Shown here one piece after another: positions 53,578 through 61,049 of a stretch of 64,000 bases of DNA (positions are counted from its first letter, which is position 1; every line of letters starts with the position of its first letter). The translations under genes and the position numbers were made by a program. The notes beneath the pieces are model-generated. The model searched no databases. It worked only from the letters and a program-made list of their open reading frames with translations, and was not told where the DNA came from. Source of the stretch: Piscinibacter sp047600445 (GTDB lineage Bacteria > Pseudomonadota > Gammaproteobacteria > Burkholderiales > Burkholderiaceae_C). The stretch covers positions 682,001 to 746,000 of the forward strand of contig NZ_JASGKT010000001.1 in NCBI RefSeq assembly GCF_047600445.1, read 5' to 3'.

Positions 53578-53668
53578 CGTGGTGCGGGCGGCGAAGCAGG
53601 GCCCGTGAGCGTAGCGCAGGCCGCGCGGCCGCGCAGCCGGGGCCGGCCCAGCCCGTAGACTGCGCGCG
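53578..53668. promoter_or_regulatory. Divergent spacer folE / rsmB
   Basis: 91 bp, very GC-rich. A TAGACT (53656-53661) just upstream of the rsmB GTG could be its -10. Nothing else is clear. Confidence 0.3.
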
Positions 53669-54976
53669 GTGAATGCCCCCGCCACGCTGCCGCTCGCCCA
53701 GTTGCTGACCCATGCCGCCGCCGCGGTGCAGGCGGTGCGCGCCGGCCGCAGCCTCGACGACGCGCTGGCCGCCTGCCCGGCGCCGGCGCGGCCGGGCACG
53801 CAGGCGCTGGCCTTCCACGCGCTGCGCTGGCTGGGCGGCGCGCAGGCGGTGCGCGCGCGGCTCGTGCCGCGCGCGCCGGCGCCCGCGCTCGACGCGCTGC
53901 TGCTGACCGCGCTCGCGCTGCTGTGGCCCGATTCCGGCCCGCCTTATGCCGAGCACACGCTGGTCGACCAGGCGGTGGCCGCGGCGAAGGCGCGCGGCGG
54001 TTTCGTCAACGCGGTGCTGCGGCGCTTCCTGCGCGAGCGCGAGGCGCTGCTGGCGGCGGTGGCGGCCGACCCGGTGGCGCGCTTCAGCCATCCGCGCTGG
54101 TGGATCGAGCGCCTGCAACGCGACTGGCCGGCGCACTGGCAGCAGGTGCTCGAAGCCGGCCAGCAGCGCCCGCCGATGACGCTGCGCGTCAACGCCCGCC
54201 GCGGCAGCGCCGAGGCCTACGCGGCGCGCCTGGCCGGCGCCGGCCTTGCGGCGCGCGTGCTGCCGGGCACGGAAGCGGTCATCCTGGCGCAGCCCGTGCC
54301 GGTGGGGCAACTGCCCGGCTTCGCCGACGGCGACGTCTCGGTGCAGGACGCCGCCGCGCAGCGCGCGGCGCCGCTGCTGATCGGCGCCGGGCTGCCCGCC
54401 GGCGCGCGGGTGCTCGACGCCTGCGCCGCGCCGGGCGGCAAGACCGCGCACCTGCTAGAACGGGCCGATCTCGACGTGCTGGCGCTGGACAGCGACGCCC
54501 GCCGTCTCGAACGGGTGCACGACACGCTGGGCCGGCTGCACCTGCAAGCCCGCACGCTCGCCGCCGACGCCGGCGATGTCGCGGCGTGGTGGGACGGCCG
54601 GCCGTTCGACGCCATCCTGCTCGACGCGCCGTGCAGCGCCTCGGGCATCGTGCGCCGCCACCCCGACGTGCGCTGGCTGCGCCGCGCCGGCGACATCACC
54701 GCGCTGGCGCGCACCCAGGCGCGCCTGCTCGACGCGCTGTGGCCCACGCTGGCGCGCGGCGGCCGGTTGCTGTACTGCACCTGCTCGGTCTTCAAGGCCG
54801 AGGGGCAGGACCAGATCGACGCTTTTTTGCAACGCCACGGCGACGCCGCGCCCGCCGCCAACCCGCCCTCGCCCGGCCATCTGCTGCCGCTGCCCGACAA
54901 TCGAGCCGACCCGTCGCCGCCCGCTTCCGGTGCACCGGCCGACGGGTTCTTCTACAGCCTGCTCCACAAGACCTGA
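53669..54976 (+). CDS. rsmB: 16S rRNA (cytosine967-C5)-methyltransferase RsmB
   Basis: A 435-residue enzyme. An N-terminal NusB-like domain (about 1-140) precedes the AdoMet-dependent m5C methyltransferase domain: motif I VLDACAAPGGKTAHLLE near residue 250, motif IV DAPCSASG near 320, and catalytic Cys in LYCTCSVF near 370. It methylates C967 of 16S rRNA. GTG start. First gene of the conserved rsmB-DUF4390-ntrY-ntrX cluster. Confidence 0.95.
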   Translation: MNAPATLPLAQLLTHAAAAVQAVRAGRSLDDALAACPAPARPGTQALAFHALRWLGGAQAVRARLVPRAPAPALDALLLTALALLWPDSGPPYAEHTLVDQAVAAAKARGGFVNAVLRRFLREREALLAAVAADPVARFSHPRWWIERLQRDWPAHWQQVLEAGQQRPPMTLRVNARRGSAEAYAARLAGAGLAARVLPGTEAVILAQPVPVGQLPGFADGDVSVQDAAAQRAAPLLIGAGLPAGARVLDACAAPGGKTAHLLERADLDVLALDSDARRLERVHDTLGRLHLQARTLAADAGDVAAWWDGRPFDAILLDAPCSASGIVRRHPDVRWLRRAGDITALARTQARLLDALWPTLARGGRLLYCTCSVFKAEGQDQIDAFLQRHGDAAPAANPPSPGHLLPLPDNRADPSPPASGAPADGFFYSLLHKT

Positions 54977-54990
54977 CCCCGGCCCAGCCC

Positions 54991-55581
54991 ATGCGCAGCG
55001 CGGCACCCCCGACTGGACGTCCAGCCTCCCGCGCGGCGCGGGTGCTGCTGCTGGCGTTGGCGCTGCTGCTCGGGCTCGTGGCCGCGGCGCTGCCGGCGCG
55101 CGCCAGCGACGCCGAACTGATCTCCTTCGTGGTGGTGCGCAACGACGAGGGCGTCTCGATCGACTACGCGCTGAACTTCGAGCTGCCGCGCGGCGCCGAG
55201 GAGGCGCTGGCCAAGTCGGTGCCGCTGTACTTCGTCGCCGAGGCCGAGGTCTTCCGCGACCGCTGGTACTGGCGCGACAAGCGCGTCGCCAGCGCCTCGC
55301 GCGTCTGGCGCATCGTCTACCAGCCGCTGACCTCCAACTACCGCGTCACCTTCGCCGGCCTGAGCCAGAGCTACACGACGCGCGCCGAGGCCTTCGCGGC
55401 GATCCGCCGCGGCGTGAACTGGAAGATCGCCGAGGCCGCGCAGATCGAGGAGGGCGGGAGCCACTACGTCGAATTCAGCTTCCGGCTCGACACCTCGCTG
55501 CTGCCGCGGCCGATGCAGATCGGCATCGCCTCGCAGCCCGACTGGGCGCTGGCGCTCGAGCGCACGCAGCGCTTCGACTAG
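54991..55581 (+). CDS. DUF4390 exported protein
   Basis: A 196-residue protein with an N-terminal signal (VLLLALALLLGLVAAALPARA) and the DUF4390 core (FRDRWYWRDKRVASASRVWR, then YQPLTSNYRV). Function unknown, but the gene is consistently found between rsmB and ntrY in betaproteobacteria, suggesting a role with that kinase. Start ATG 54991, 14 bp after rsmB. Confidence 0.9.
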   Translation: MRSAAPPTGRPASRAARVLLLALALLLGLVAAALPARASDAELISFVVVRNDEGVSIDYALNFELPRGAEEALAKSVPLYFVAEAEVFRDRWYWRDKRVASASRVWRIVYQPLTSNYRVTFAGLSQSYTTRAEAFAAIRRGVNWKIAEAAQIEEGGSHYVEFSFRLDTSLLPRPMQIGIASQPDWALALERTQRFD

Positions 55582-55591
55582 ATTCCCGCCC

Positions 55592-57916
55592 GTGACCAAG
55601 GCGAAGCGCTGGGCCTGGATCGTCGCGCTGGTGGCGGCCACCGGCGCGGGGCTGGTGCTGGCCTTCCTGCTGTCGGTGGCCACCAACAGCCCGGCGCTGT
55701 ACGAGCGCCACTACGTCTGGCTGTTCTGGGTCAACGTCACCGTGGCCGCGCTGCTGCTGCTGGTGATCGGCATCGCCTCGGTGCGCCTGGTGGCGCGCGT
55801 GCGGCGCCGCAAGTTCGGCAGCCGGCTGCTGCTCAAGCTGGCGGCGATCTTCGCGCTGGTCGGCGTGCTGCCGGGGCTGCTGATCTACACCGTCAGCTAC
55901 CAGTTCGTCTCGCGCAGCATCGAGAGCTGGTTCGACGTCAAGGTCGAGAGCGCGCTCGACGCCGGCCTGAACCTCGGCCGCGGCACGCTCGACGCGCTCG
56001 TCAACGAGCTGGCGCAGCGCACCCGGCTGGCCGCCGAGAAGCTCGCCGAGGGCGGCCCCGGCAGCGTCGCCGCGGCGCTGGTGGCGGGCCGCCCCGGCAG
56101 CGCCACCACGCTGGCGCTGGAGCGGCTGCGCGAGCAGCTCGCGGCGCAGGAGGCGGCCATCGTCAACGCCGGCGGCCAGACGCTGCTGGCGGCCAGCAAC
56201 AGCGCCGCGCTGCTGCCCGAGCGGCCCGCCCCCGCCTTGCTGCACAGCGCCCGGCTGCAGCGCGTGGCCGGCGTGCTCGAAGGGCTGGACGAGGACGCCG
56301 GCAGCGCCGCGCAGGGGCGCATCCGCGTGCTCGCGCTGGTGCCCAGCGCCAACTTCGCGCTCGACGAGCAGGAGCGCTACCTGATGGTGCGCCAGTTGCT
56401 GCCGGCGGCGCTCTCGGCCAATGCGCTGGCGGTGCAAAGCGCCTACCGCGAGTACCAGCAGCGCGCGCTGGCGCGCGACGGCCTGCGCCGCATGTACATC
56501 GGCACGCTCACGCTGGCGCTGGTGCTGGCGGTGTTCGGCGCGGTGCTGCTGGCCGCACTGCTGGGCAACCAGTTGGCGCGTCCGCTGCTGCTGCTGGCCG
56601 AGGGCGTCGACCAGGTGGCGCGCGGCGACCTGAGCGCCAAGCCGGTGTTCGCCTCCGGCGACGAGCTGGGCGGGCTGACGCGCTCCTTCGCCGACATGAC
56701 CGAGCAGATCTCCGAGGCGCGCGCGCTGGTGCAGCGCAGCGTGCGCCAGGTGGAGGGCGCGCGCGCCAACCTGCAGACCATCCTCGACAACCTGACCGCC
56801 GGCGTGATCGTGTTCGACCGCGCCGGGCTGATCGACACCGTCAACCCCGGCGCGACGCGCATCCTGAAGCTGCCGCTGTCGGCCTACCACGGCCGGCGCC
56901 TCGACGAGGTGCCGGCGCTGGAGGGTTTCGCGAAGGCGGTGTGGCAGCGCTTCGAGCTGCACGCCGCCAGCCCCGAGGCCGGCGAGCGCGACCAGTGGCA
57001 GGACAGCTTCGAACTCCAGACGCAGGACGCGCAGGGCCGCGACCGCGACTCGCTGACGCTGCTGGTGCGCGGCGCGGCGATGCCGCAGGGCGCGCGGCTG
57101 CTGGTGTTCGACGATATCACCGAGGTCGTCTCGGCGCAGCGCACCCAGGCCTGGGGCGAGGTGGCGCGGCGCCTGGCGCACGAGATCAAGAACCCGCTGA
57201 CGCCCATCCAGCTCTCCGCCGAGCGGTTGCAGCACAAGCTCGAGGCCAAGCTCGAGGCGCCCGACCAGGCCATGCTGGCGCGCTCGGTGGCGACCATCGT
57301 CAACCAGGTGCAGGCGATGAAGACGCTGGTCAACGAATTCCGCGACTACGCGCGCCTGCCGGCCGCGCAGATGACGCCGCTGGACCTCAACGCGCTGGTC
57401 TCCGAGGTGCTGGGCCTGTACGTCACCGCGCAGGAGGCCGGGCGGCTGCACGCCGAGCTGGGCGAGGGGCTGCCGCCCATCGTCGGCGACAGCACCCAGT
57501 TGCGCCAGGTGATCCACAACCTGGTGCAGAACGCGCTCGACGCGGTGGTCGAGCGGCCCGACGGCCGCGTGCGCGTGCGCACCGAGGCCACCCGCACCGA
57601 GCAGGGCGAGCTGCGCGCGGTGCGGCTGCAGGTGGTCGACAACGGCCACGGCTTCGCCGAGAAGGTGCTCAAGCGCGCTTTCGAGCCCTACGTCACGACC
57701 AAGAGCAAGGGCACCGGCCTGGGTTTGGCCGTTGTCAAGAAAATCGCCGACGAGCACGGCGCACGCATCCGCATCGCCAACCTGGGGGTGGCGCAAGACG
57801 CCTCCGGCGGCGACACTGCCGCGCCCCCGGGCGCCGCCGCGCCGGGCGGGGCGCAAGTTTCGCTATCATTTTCGAAGTTCGCTCCGGCCCACGGCCTCGC
57901 GAGCCGGACGCATTGA
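55592..57916 (+). CDS. ntrY: NtrY-type membrane sensor histidine kinase
   Basis: A 774-residue kinase. Three N-terminal membrane helices (first WAWIVALVAATGAGLVLAF) and a further helix after a periplasmic domain (LALVLAVFGAVLLAALLGNQ) are followed by HAMP (LLLLAEGVDQVARGDLSAKP), PAS (ANLQTILDNLTAGVIVFDRA), HisKA with phospho-His in RRLAHEIKNPLTPIQ near residue 529, and HATPase_c. NtrY senses nitrogen or redox state in other proteobacteria. GTG start, 10 bp after DUF4390. Its partner regulator gene follows 6 bp downstream. Confidence 0.93.
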   Translation: MTKAKRWAWIVALVAATGAGLVLAFLLSVATNSPALYERHYVWLFWVNVTVAALLLLVIGIASVRLVARVRRRKFGSRLLLKLAAIFALVGVLPGLLIYTVSYQFVSRSIESWFDVKVESALDAGLNLGRGTLDALVNELAQRTRLAAEKLAEGGPGSVAAALVAGRPGSATTLALERLREQLAAQEAAIVNAGGQTLLAASNSAALLPERPAPALLHSARLQRVAGVLEGLDEDAGSAAQGRIRVLALVPSANFALDEQERYLMVRQLLPAALSANALAVQSAYREYQQRALARDGLRRMYIGTLTLALVLAVFGAVLLAALLGNQLARPLLLLAEGVDQVARGDLSAKPVFASGDELGGLTRSFADMTEQISEARALVQRSVRQVEGARANLQTILDNLTAGVIVFDRAGLIDTVNPGATRILKLPLSAYHGRRLDEVPALEGFAKAVWQRFELHAASPEAGERDQWQDSFELQTQDAQGRDRDSLTLLVRGAAMPQGARLLVFDDITEVVSAQRTQAWGEVARRLAHEIKNPLTPIQLSAERLQHKLEAKLEAPDQAMLARSVATIVNQVQAMKTLVNEFRDYARLPAAQMTPLDLNALVSEVLGLYVTAQEAGRLHAELGEGLPPIVGDSTQLRQVIHNLVQNALDAVVERPDGRVRVRTEATRTEQGELRAVRLQVVDNGHGFAEKVLKRAFEPYVTTKSKGTGLGLAVVKKIADEHGARIRIANLGVAQDASGGDTAAPPGAAAPGGAQVSLSFSKFAPAHGLASRTH

Positions 57917-57922
57917 CCATCC

Positions 57923-58630
57923 ATGGCGATCATTCTTGTTGTTGACGACGAACTCGGCATCCGCGCGCTGCTGTCGGAAATCCTGACCGACGAAGGGCAC
58001 ACGGTGGAGATGGCGGAGAACGCCGCCGAGGCGCGCGCCGTGCGCGAACGGCTGCGCCCCGACCTCGTGCTGCTGGACATCTGGATGCCCGACGTCGACG
58101 GCATCACGCTGCTCAAGGAGTGGGGCGCCACCGGGCTGCTGACGATGCCGGTGATCATGATGAGCGGCCACGGCACCATCGACACCGCGGTGGAGGCCAC
58201 CAAGTTCGGCGCGATGGCCTTCCTCGAGAAGCCGGTGACGCTGCAGAAGCTGCTGCGCGCCGTCGAGCAGGGCCTGGCCAAGCCCAGCGCCGTGGCGCGG
58301 CCGGCCACGCCGGTGAGCCACCCGCACCACAACCACCACATCGGCGACACCACGCTGACCGTGGAGGCGGCGATGACCGGCGGCCAGGGCCTGCCGAACG
58401 CGCCGCTGCTGCTGGGCCCGCAGGCCGAGCAGAGCTTCGACCTCGACCGCCCGCTGCGCGAGGCGCGCGACGCCTTCGAGAAGAGCTATTTCGAGTTCCA
58501 CCTCGCGCAGGAGAACGGCAGCATGACCCGCGTGGCCGAGAAGACCGGCCTGGAGCGCACGCACCTGTACCGCAAGCTCAAGCAGCTCGGCGTCGACCTC
58601 TCGCGCAACAAGCGCAGCGGAACGCTCTGA
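57923..58630 (+). CDS. NtrX-like response regulator lacking the AAA+ domain
   Basis: A 235-residue regulator. The receiver domain occupies 1-120, with phospho-Asp in LLDIWMPDVDG near residue 53 and Lys in FLEKPV. It then goes through a His-rich linker (SHPHHNHHIG) straight to a Fis-type helix-turn-helix (MTRVAEKTGLERTHLYRKL). The sigma-54-activating AAA+ ATPase of classical NtrX is absent, so it cannot open sigma-54 promoters itself and should work as a simple activator or repressor. Paired with ntrY. Confidence 0.9.
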   Translation: MAIILVVDDELGIRALLSEILTDEGHTVEMAENAAEARAVRERLRPDLVLLDIWMPDVDGITLLKEWGATGLLTMPVIMMSGHGTIDTAVEATKFGAMAFLEKPVTLQKLLRAVEQGLAKPSAVARPATPVSHPHHNHHIGDTTLTVEAAMTGGQGLPNAPLLLGPQAEQSFDLDRPLREARDAFEKSYFEFHLAQENGSMTRVAEKTGLERTHLYRKLKQLGVDLSRNKRSGTL

Positions 58631-58654
58631 CCCGGCCGGGCGGCGCGCCTCGGC

Positions 58655-58660
58655 TATACT
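58655..58660 (+). promoter_or_regulatory. -10 element of tRNA-Phe
   Basis: TATACT, 13 bp before the tRNA 5' end; downstream sequence is consistent with a short leader. No matching -35 at 16-18 bp is obvious in the GC-rich upstream DNA. Confidence 0.5.
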
Positions 58661-58673
58661 TCGCAGTTCACGT

Positions 58674-58749
58674 GGCCAAGTAGCTCAGTTGGTAGAGCAG
58701 CGGATTGAAAATCCGCGTGTCGGTGGTTCGATTCCGCCCTTGGCCACCA
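58674..58749 (+). tRNA. tRNA-Phe (anticodon GAA)
   Basis: 76 nt including encoded CCA. The acceptor stem GGCCAAG pairs with CTTGGCC. D-arm AGCTCAGTTGGTAGAGC, anticodon loop with GAA in ATTGAAAATC, T-arm GGTTCGATTCC. All invariant positions are present. A terminator follows after 12 bp. Confidence 0.98.
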
Positions 58750-58761
58750 AGTCATACAAGA

Positions 58762-58790
58762 ATGCCCCGGCCCCGGGGCATTTTTCTTTT
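58762..58790 (+). terminator. Rho-independent terminator after tRNA-Phe
   Basis: ATGCCCCGG (58762-58770), CC, then CCGGGGCAT (58773-58781), followed by TTTTCTTTT. A strong intrinsic terminator that ends the tRNA transcript. Confidence 0.92.
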
Positions 58791-58846
58791 GCGATGCGCT
58801 TTGCCCCACAAGTTGGCCGTTTGGCCGGCTTATGGAGGCCTGCTGG

Positions 58847-60169
58847 CTAGAGCAGTCCAGCCTCCCTCAGGAATCGAGTGGCCTCGCTTCTCATGCCAGT
58901 CGAGATGCTCTCCCAGGTGGGAGCCGGGAAGTCCTTGGGCAGTCTTCGCTCCACCCTGGTCAGTGCGCTGTCGACACGGGTCACCAGGTCGATCATCTCG
59001 GCCCACACGGTGTCGCCGCCGTGCTTGGCCGCCAGTTGCTGCCAGTGGCGCGCCTGGATCGTGTGGAACAGATAGTGTGCGTTCTTCGAGCGCACGGCCA
59101 TCGCCAGACCCGCCTTGCGCTGCCTGAACTGGTTGGCGCCGTCACCGTAGTAGGGCCACATCGACAGGACGTCATAGAGCGGCGTCATCCGATAGGCATC
59201 GCCGCGGTCGAGATAGATCGAGAAGTTCTTGGCGTGGCCGTCGGTGGCCGCCATCAGCACGAACGCAAGCTGCGCGAGCAGGAAGAGCGTCGTGTCCTCA
59301 CGGTCGGCACTGCCCTGCAGCAGTTGCAGGCACTTCTGCATGCCGGGGCCACCGGCTTGTTCGTACTTCTGGTCCGGCCCGACACCCAATGCCTGGCAGA
59401 AGTCTTCCTGGGGCAGTCGAGCGATCCACTTTCCCCTGTCCATCCACTCGCGGTCGAACCTCTCGACGATCAATACGGTCTGGTCGCCGAAGACCTCCAT
59501 CGATGTCGAGGCGACGGGCAGCCCGAGCTCCGCGACGATCCGCGCGCACAGCCACTCGTTCTGGACCGAGTCCGAGGCATCGACCCGCTTCGATCCGCCG
59601 ATGAGGCCCAGCGGCAGCTTGATGATGTGGGTGGTGGGCGTGGCGCCCTGCGGCCGGCACCATTGGCCCTTCCACCGGGTGAGCGCAGTCTTCTCTTGCG
59701 CGCCCGCGATGGAGATCCGGAACAGGTCGTCGTCATGGATCGAGCCGGGGTCGGTGTCCGACGGCACCGCCTGCAGCAGATCGACGATCTGCGCCTCGGT
59801 CAGCGGGTCGCACTCGATCCGGTCCCAACCCTTCGGCGTGACGCCTTCGGGCAGGAGCTGCACGGCCCCGACGCAGTCGCGGCCGATGGCCTCCAGCAGG
59901 TCGAAGATCTCACTGGACCGCAGGCCGAAGCGCCTTCGCAGCCGCGAGCGGATCCGTTCGTTGTCCGGCAGCAGGTTGTCGAAGTAGTTGCGGACCTGCT
60001 GGCCCTGGATCTCCAGCGATCCGCTGATCAGCAGGGAGAGCGAGAGCGATCGCCGGCGGGGGGACTCCAGCCAGGACGGGTCGTAGCGGAAGGCGTGCGA
60101 GTTCCGGTCGACGAGCCAGGTGCCGACCCGTTCGCCGTTCATCCAGGCGTTGAGCGACTGGGTCACCAC
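58847..60169 (-). CDS. hipA: HipA-family serine/threonine kinase toxin
   Basis: A 440-residue kinase of the HipA family. Features: N-terminal subdomain (MNGERVGTWLVDR), the regulatory Ser/ATP region ISIAGAQEKTALTRW, GATPTTHIIKLPLG, catalytic Asp in ATDGHAKNFSIYL near residue 306, and metal-binding Asp in LYDVLSMWP. HipA phosphorylates glutamyl-tRNA synthetase in E. coli, halting translation. Same length as E. coli HipA (440). It overlaps the hipB stop by 7 bp. The DNA is visibly less GC-rich than neighbours and sits next to a tRNA gene, suggesting acquisition. Confidence 0.96.
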   Translation of the reverse strand: MVTQSLNAWMNGERVGTWLVDRNSHAFRYDPSWLESPRRRSLSLSLLISGSLEIQGQQVRNYFDNLLPDNERIRSRLRRRFGLRSSEIFDLLEAIGRDCVGAVQLLPEGVTPKGWDRIECDPLTEAQIVDLLQAVPSDTDPGSIHDDDLFRISIAGAQEKTALTRWKGQWCRPQGATPTTHIIKLPLGLIGGSKRVDASDSVQNEWLCARIVAELGLPVASTSMEVFGDQTVLIVERFDREWMDRGKWIARLPQEDFCQALGVGPDQKYEQAGGPGMQKCLQLLQGSADREDTTLFLLAQLAFVLMAATDGHAKNFSIYLDRGDAYRMTPLYDVLSMWPYYGDGANQFRQRKAGLAMAVRSKNAHYLFHTIQARHWQQLAAKHGGDTVWAEMIDLVTRVDSALTRVERRLPKDFPAPTWESISTGMRSEATRFLREAGLL

Positions 60170-60534
60170 GAGCCCTTCTTGGGGCGGGCCACGAGGGTTC
60201 GACGGGAAGCGGGCTTGACCTCAGGCTGTCTGCTGATTGCCTTGGGCTGTGGCTTGGTGGCTTTCGGCTTCGAGGTCTTGGCTGCGGGGGGGCGGGTGGC
60301 GACCGGCGCGGCCGCTTCCTCCTGCAGGGTCAGCGAGACGCCCAGCACGGACAGGAGCTTCATCAACTGCTCGAAGTTGACCAGGCCCGGGTTTGCTTCG
60401 ATCTCTGCGATCCGGGCCTGGCTGACGCCGACGAGTGCGCCGATCTGGGCCTGAGTCAGGTCATGCCGCTTCCGCAGTGCCCGCAGATGCTGTCGGAGTT
60501 GATCGGGGAAGCGGACGGGGTAGACATCGGCCAT
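60163..60534 (-). CDS. hipB: HipB-like antitoxin with HTH_3 domain
   Basis: A 123-residue XRE-type regulator. The helix-turn-helix (LTQAQIGALVGVSQARIAEIE) lies at about residues 26-46. The C-terminus is a long Lys/Pro-rich tail (PKATKPQPKAISRQPEVK) replacing the short strand of E. coli HipB (88 residues). It should neutralise HipA and repress the operon. AGGATG upstream is the ribosome-binding site for ATG 60534. Confidence 0.92.
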   Translation of the reverse strand: MADVYPVRFPDQLRQHLRALRKRHDLTQAQIGALVGVSQARIAEIEANPGLVNFEQLMKLLSVLGVSLTLQEEAAAPVATRPPAAKTSKPKATKPQPKAISRQPEVKPASRRTLVARPKKGSW

Positions 60535-60654
60535 GGCACATCCTATAAGCCAAAGCCTGTAAATGCAACAAACAATCTATGGCATGTTTTATGAAATTAT
60601 CGGCCTTGGCGAATAATGTGTCGACACCATTTCTTTCTCGAAACGGCCAAGCAA
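60535..60654. promoter_or_regulatory. AT-rich hipBA promoter/operator region
   Basis: The most AT-rich stretch of the window. On the minus strand TTGTTG and TATAGG with about 18 bp between are plausible -35/-10 elements near the hipB start. AAATGC and GCATGTTTT (60563-60594) form an interrupted inverted repeat that could be a HipB operator. No gene is seen. Confidence 0.4.
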
Positions 60655-60687
60655 GAAGGGGCCGGCCCTCGTCGAGCCGACCCCTTC
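60655..60687 (-). terminator. Terminator-like hairpin after the lipoprotein pair
   Basis: Arms GAAGGGGCCGGC (60655-60666) and GCCGACCCCTTC (60676-60687) pair with one mismatch around a 9-nt loop, 22 bp after the stop of the small lipoprotein gene. On the minus strand it is followed by CTTCTTGCTTGG, only partly U-rich. Confidence 0.55.
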
Positions 60688-60708
60688 GCCGTCGCGGCGG
60701 CGCGCGCG

Positions 60709-61014
60709 TCAGCGCAGCAGCGGATTGCGCATCGTCTCGCCCTTCTTCGTGCAGATCGCCTCGGAGACGCTGCGCCCGAGCACGCTGATCGAGCCGCCGA
60801 CGAAGCAGTTGAAGTCCTGCCCGGCTTTCGTGCGCACGCTGTAGCGCGTCGTCGTGCCTTCGTCGCTGCGGTTGGAGATCGTGAAGTCGCCCTTGGCGAG
60901 GCCGAGCGCGAACGCGGTGCGGTCGACGAGCGCGTCGTCGGTGACGGCGATGGAGGCGCAGCCCGCGGCTGCCAGGGCGGCGAGCGCGTAGGCGCGGGAT
61001 CGGATGGGTCTCAT
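60709..61014 (-). CDS. Small lipoprotein of unknown function
   Basis: A 101-residue protein with a lipoprotein signal (AYALAALAAAGC, lipidated Cys19). The mature part has VTDDALVDRTAFALGLAKGDF, RYSVRTKAGQDFNCFVGG and a C-terminal AICTKKGE. The two Cys could form a disulfide. No family recognised. AGGAAG 8 bp upstream supports ATG 61014. It follows the larger lipoprotein by 35 bp, likely same transcript. Confidence 0.8.
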   Translation of the reverse strand: MRPIRSRAYALAALAAAGCASIAVTDDALVDRTAFALGLAKGDFTISNRSDEGTTTRYSVRTKAGQDFNCFVGGSISVLGRSVSEAICTKKGETMRNPLLR

Positions 61015-61049
61015 GATGGTGTCTTCCTGCGTGGAGTCGTCGTGTGGAG

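Noticed and set aside
58739..60660. Possible attachment-site direct repeat of the tRNA-Phe 3' end downstream of hipB (CCTTGGC at about 60604-60610)
   Set aside because: Only 7 bases match and no integrase is present. Such a match is expected by chance.
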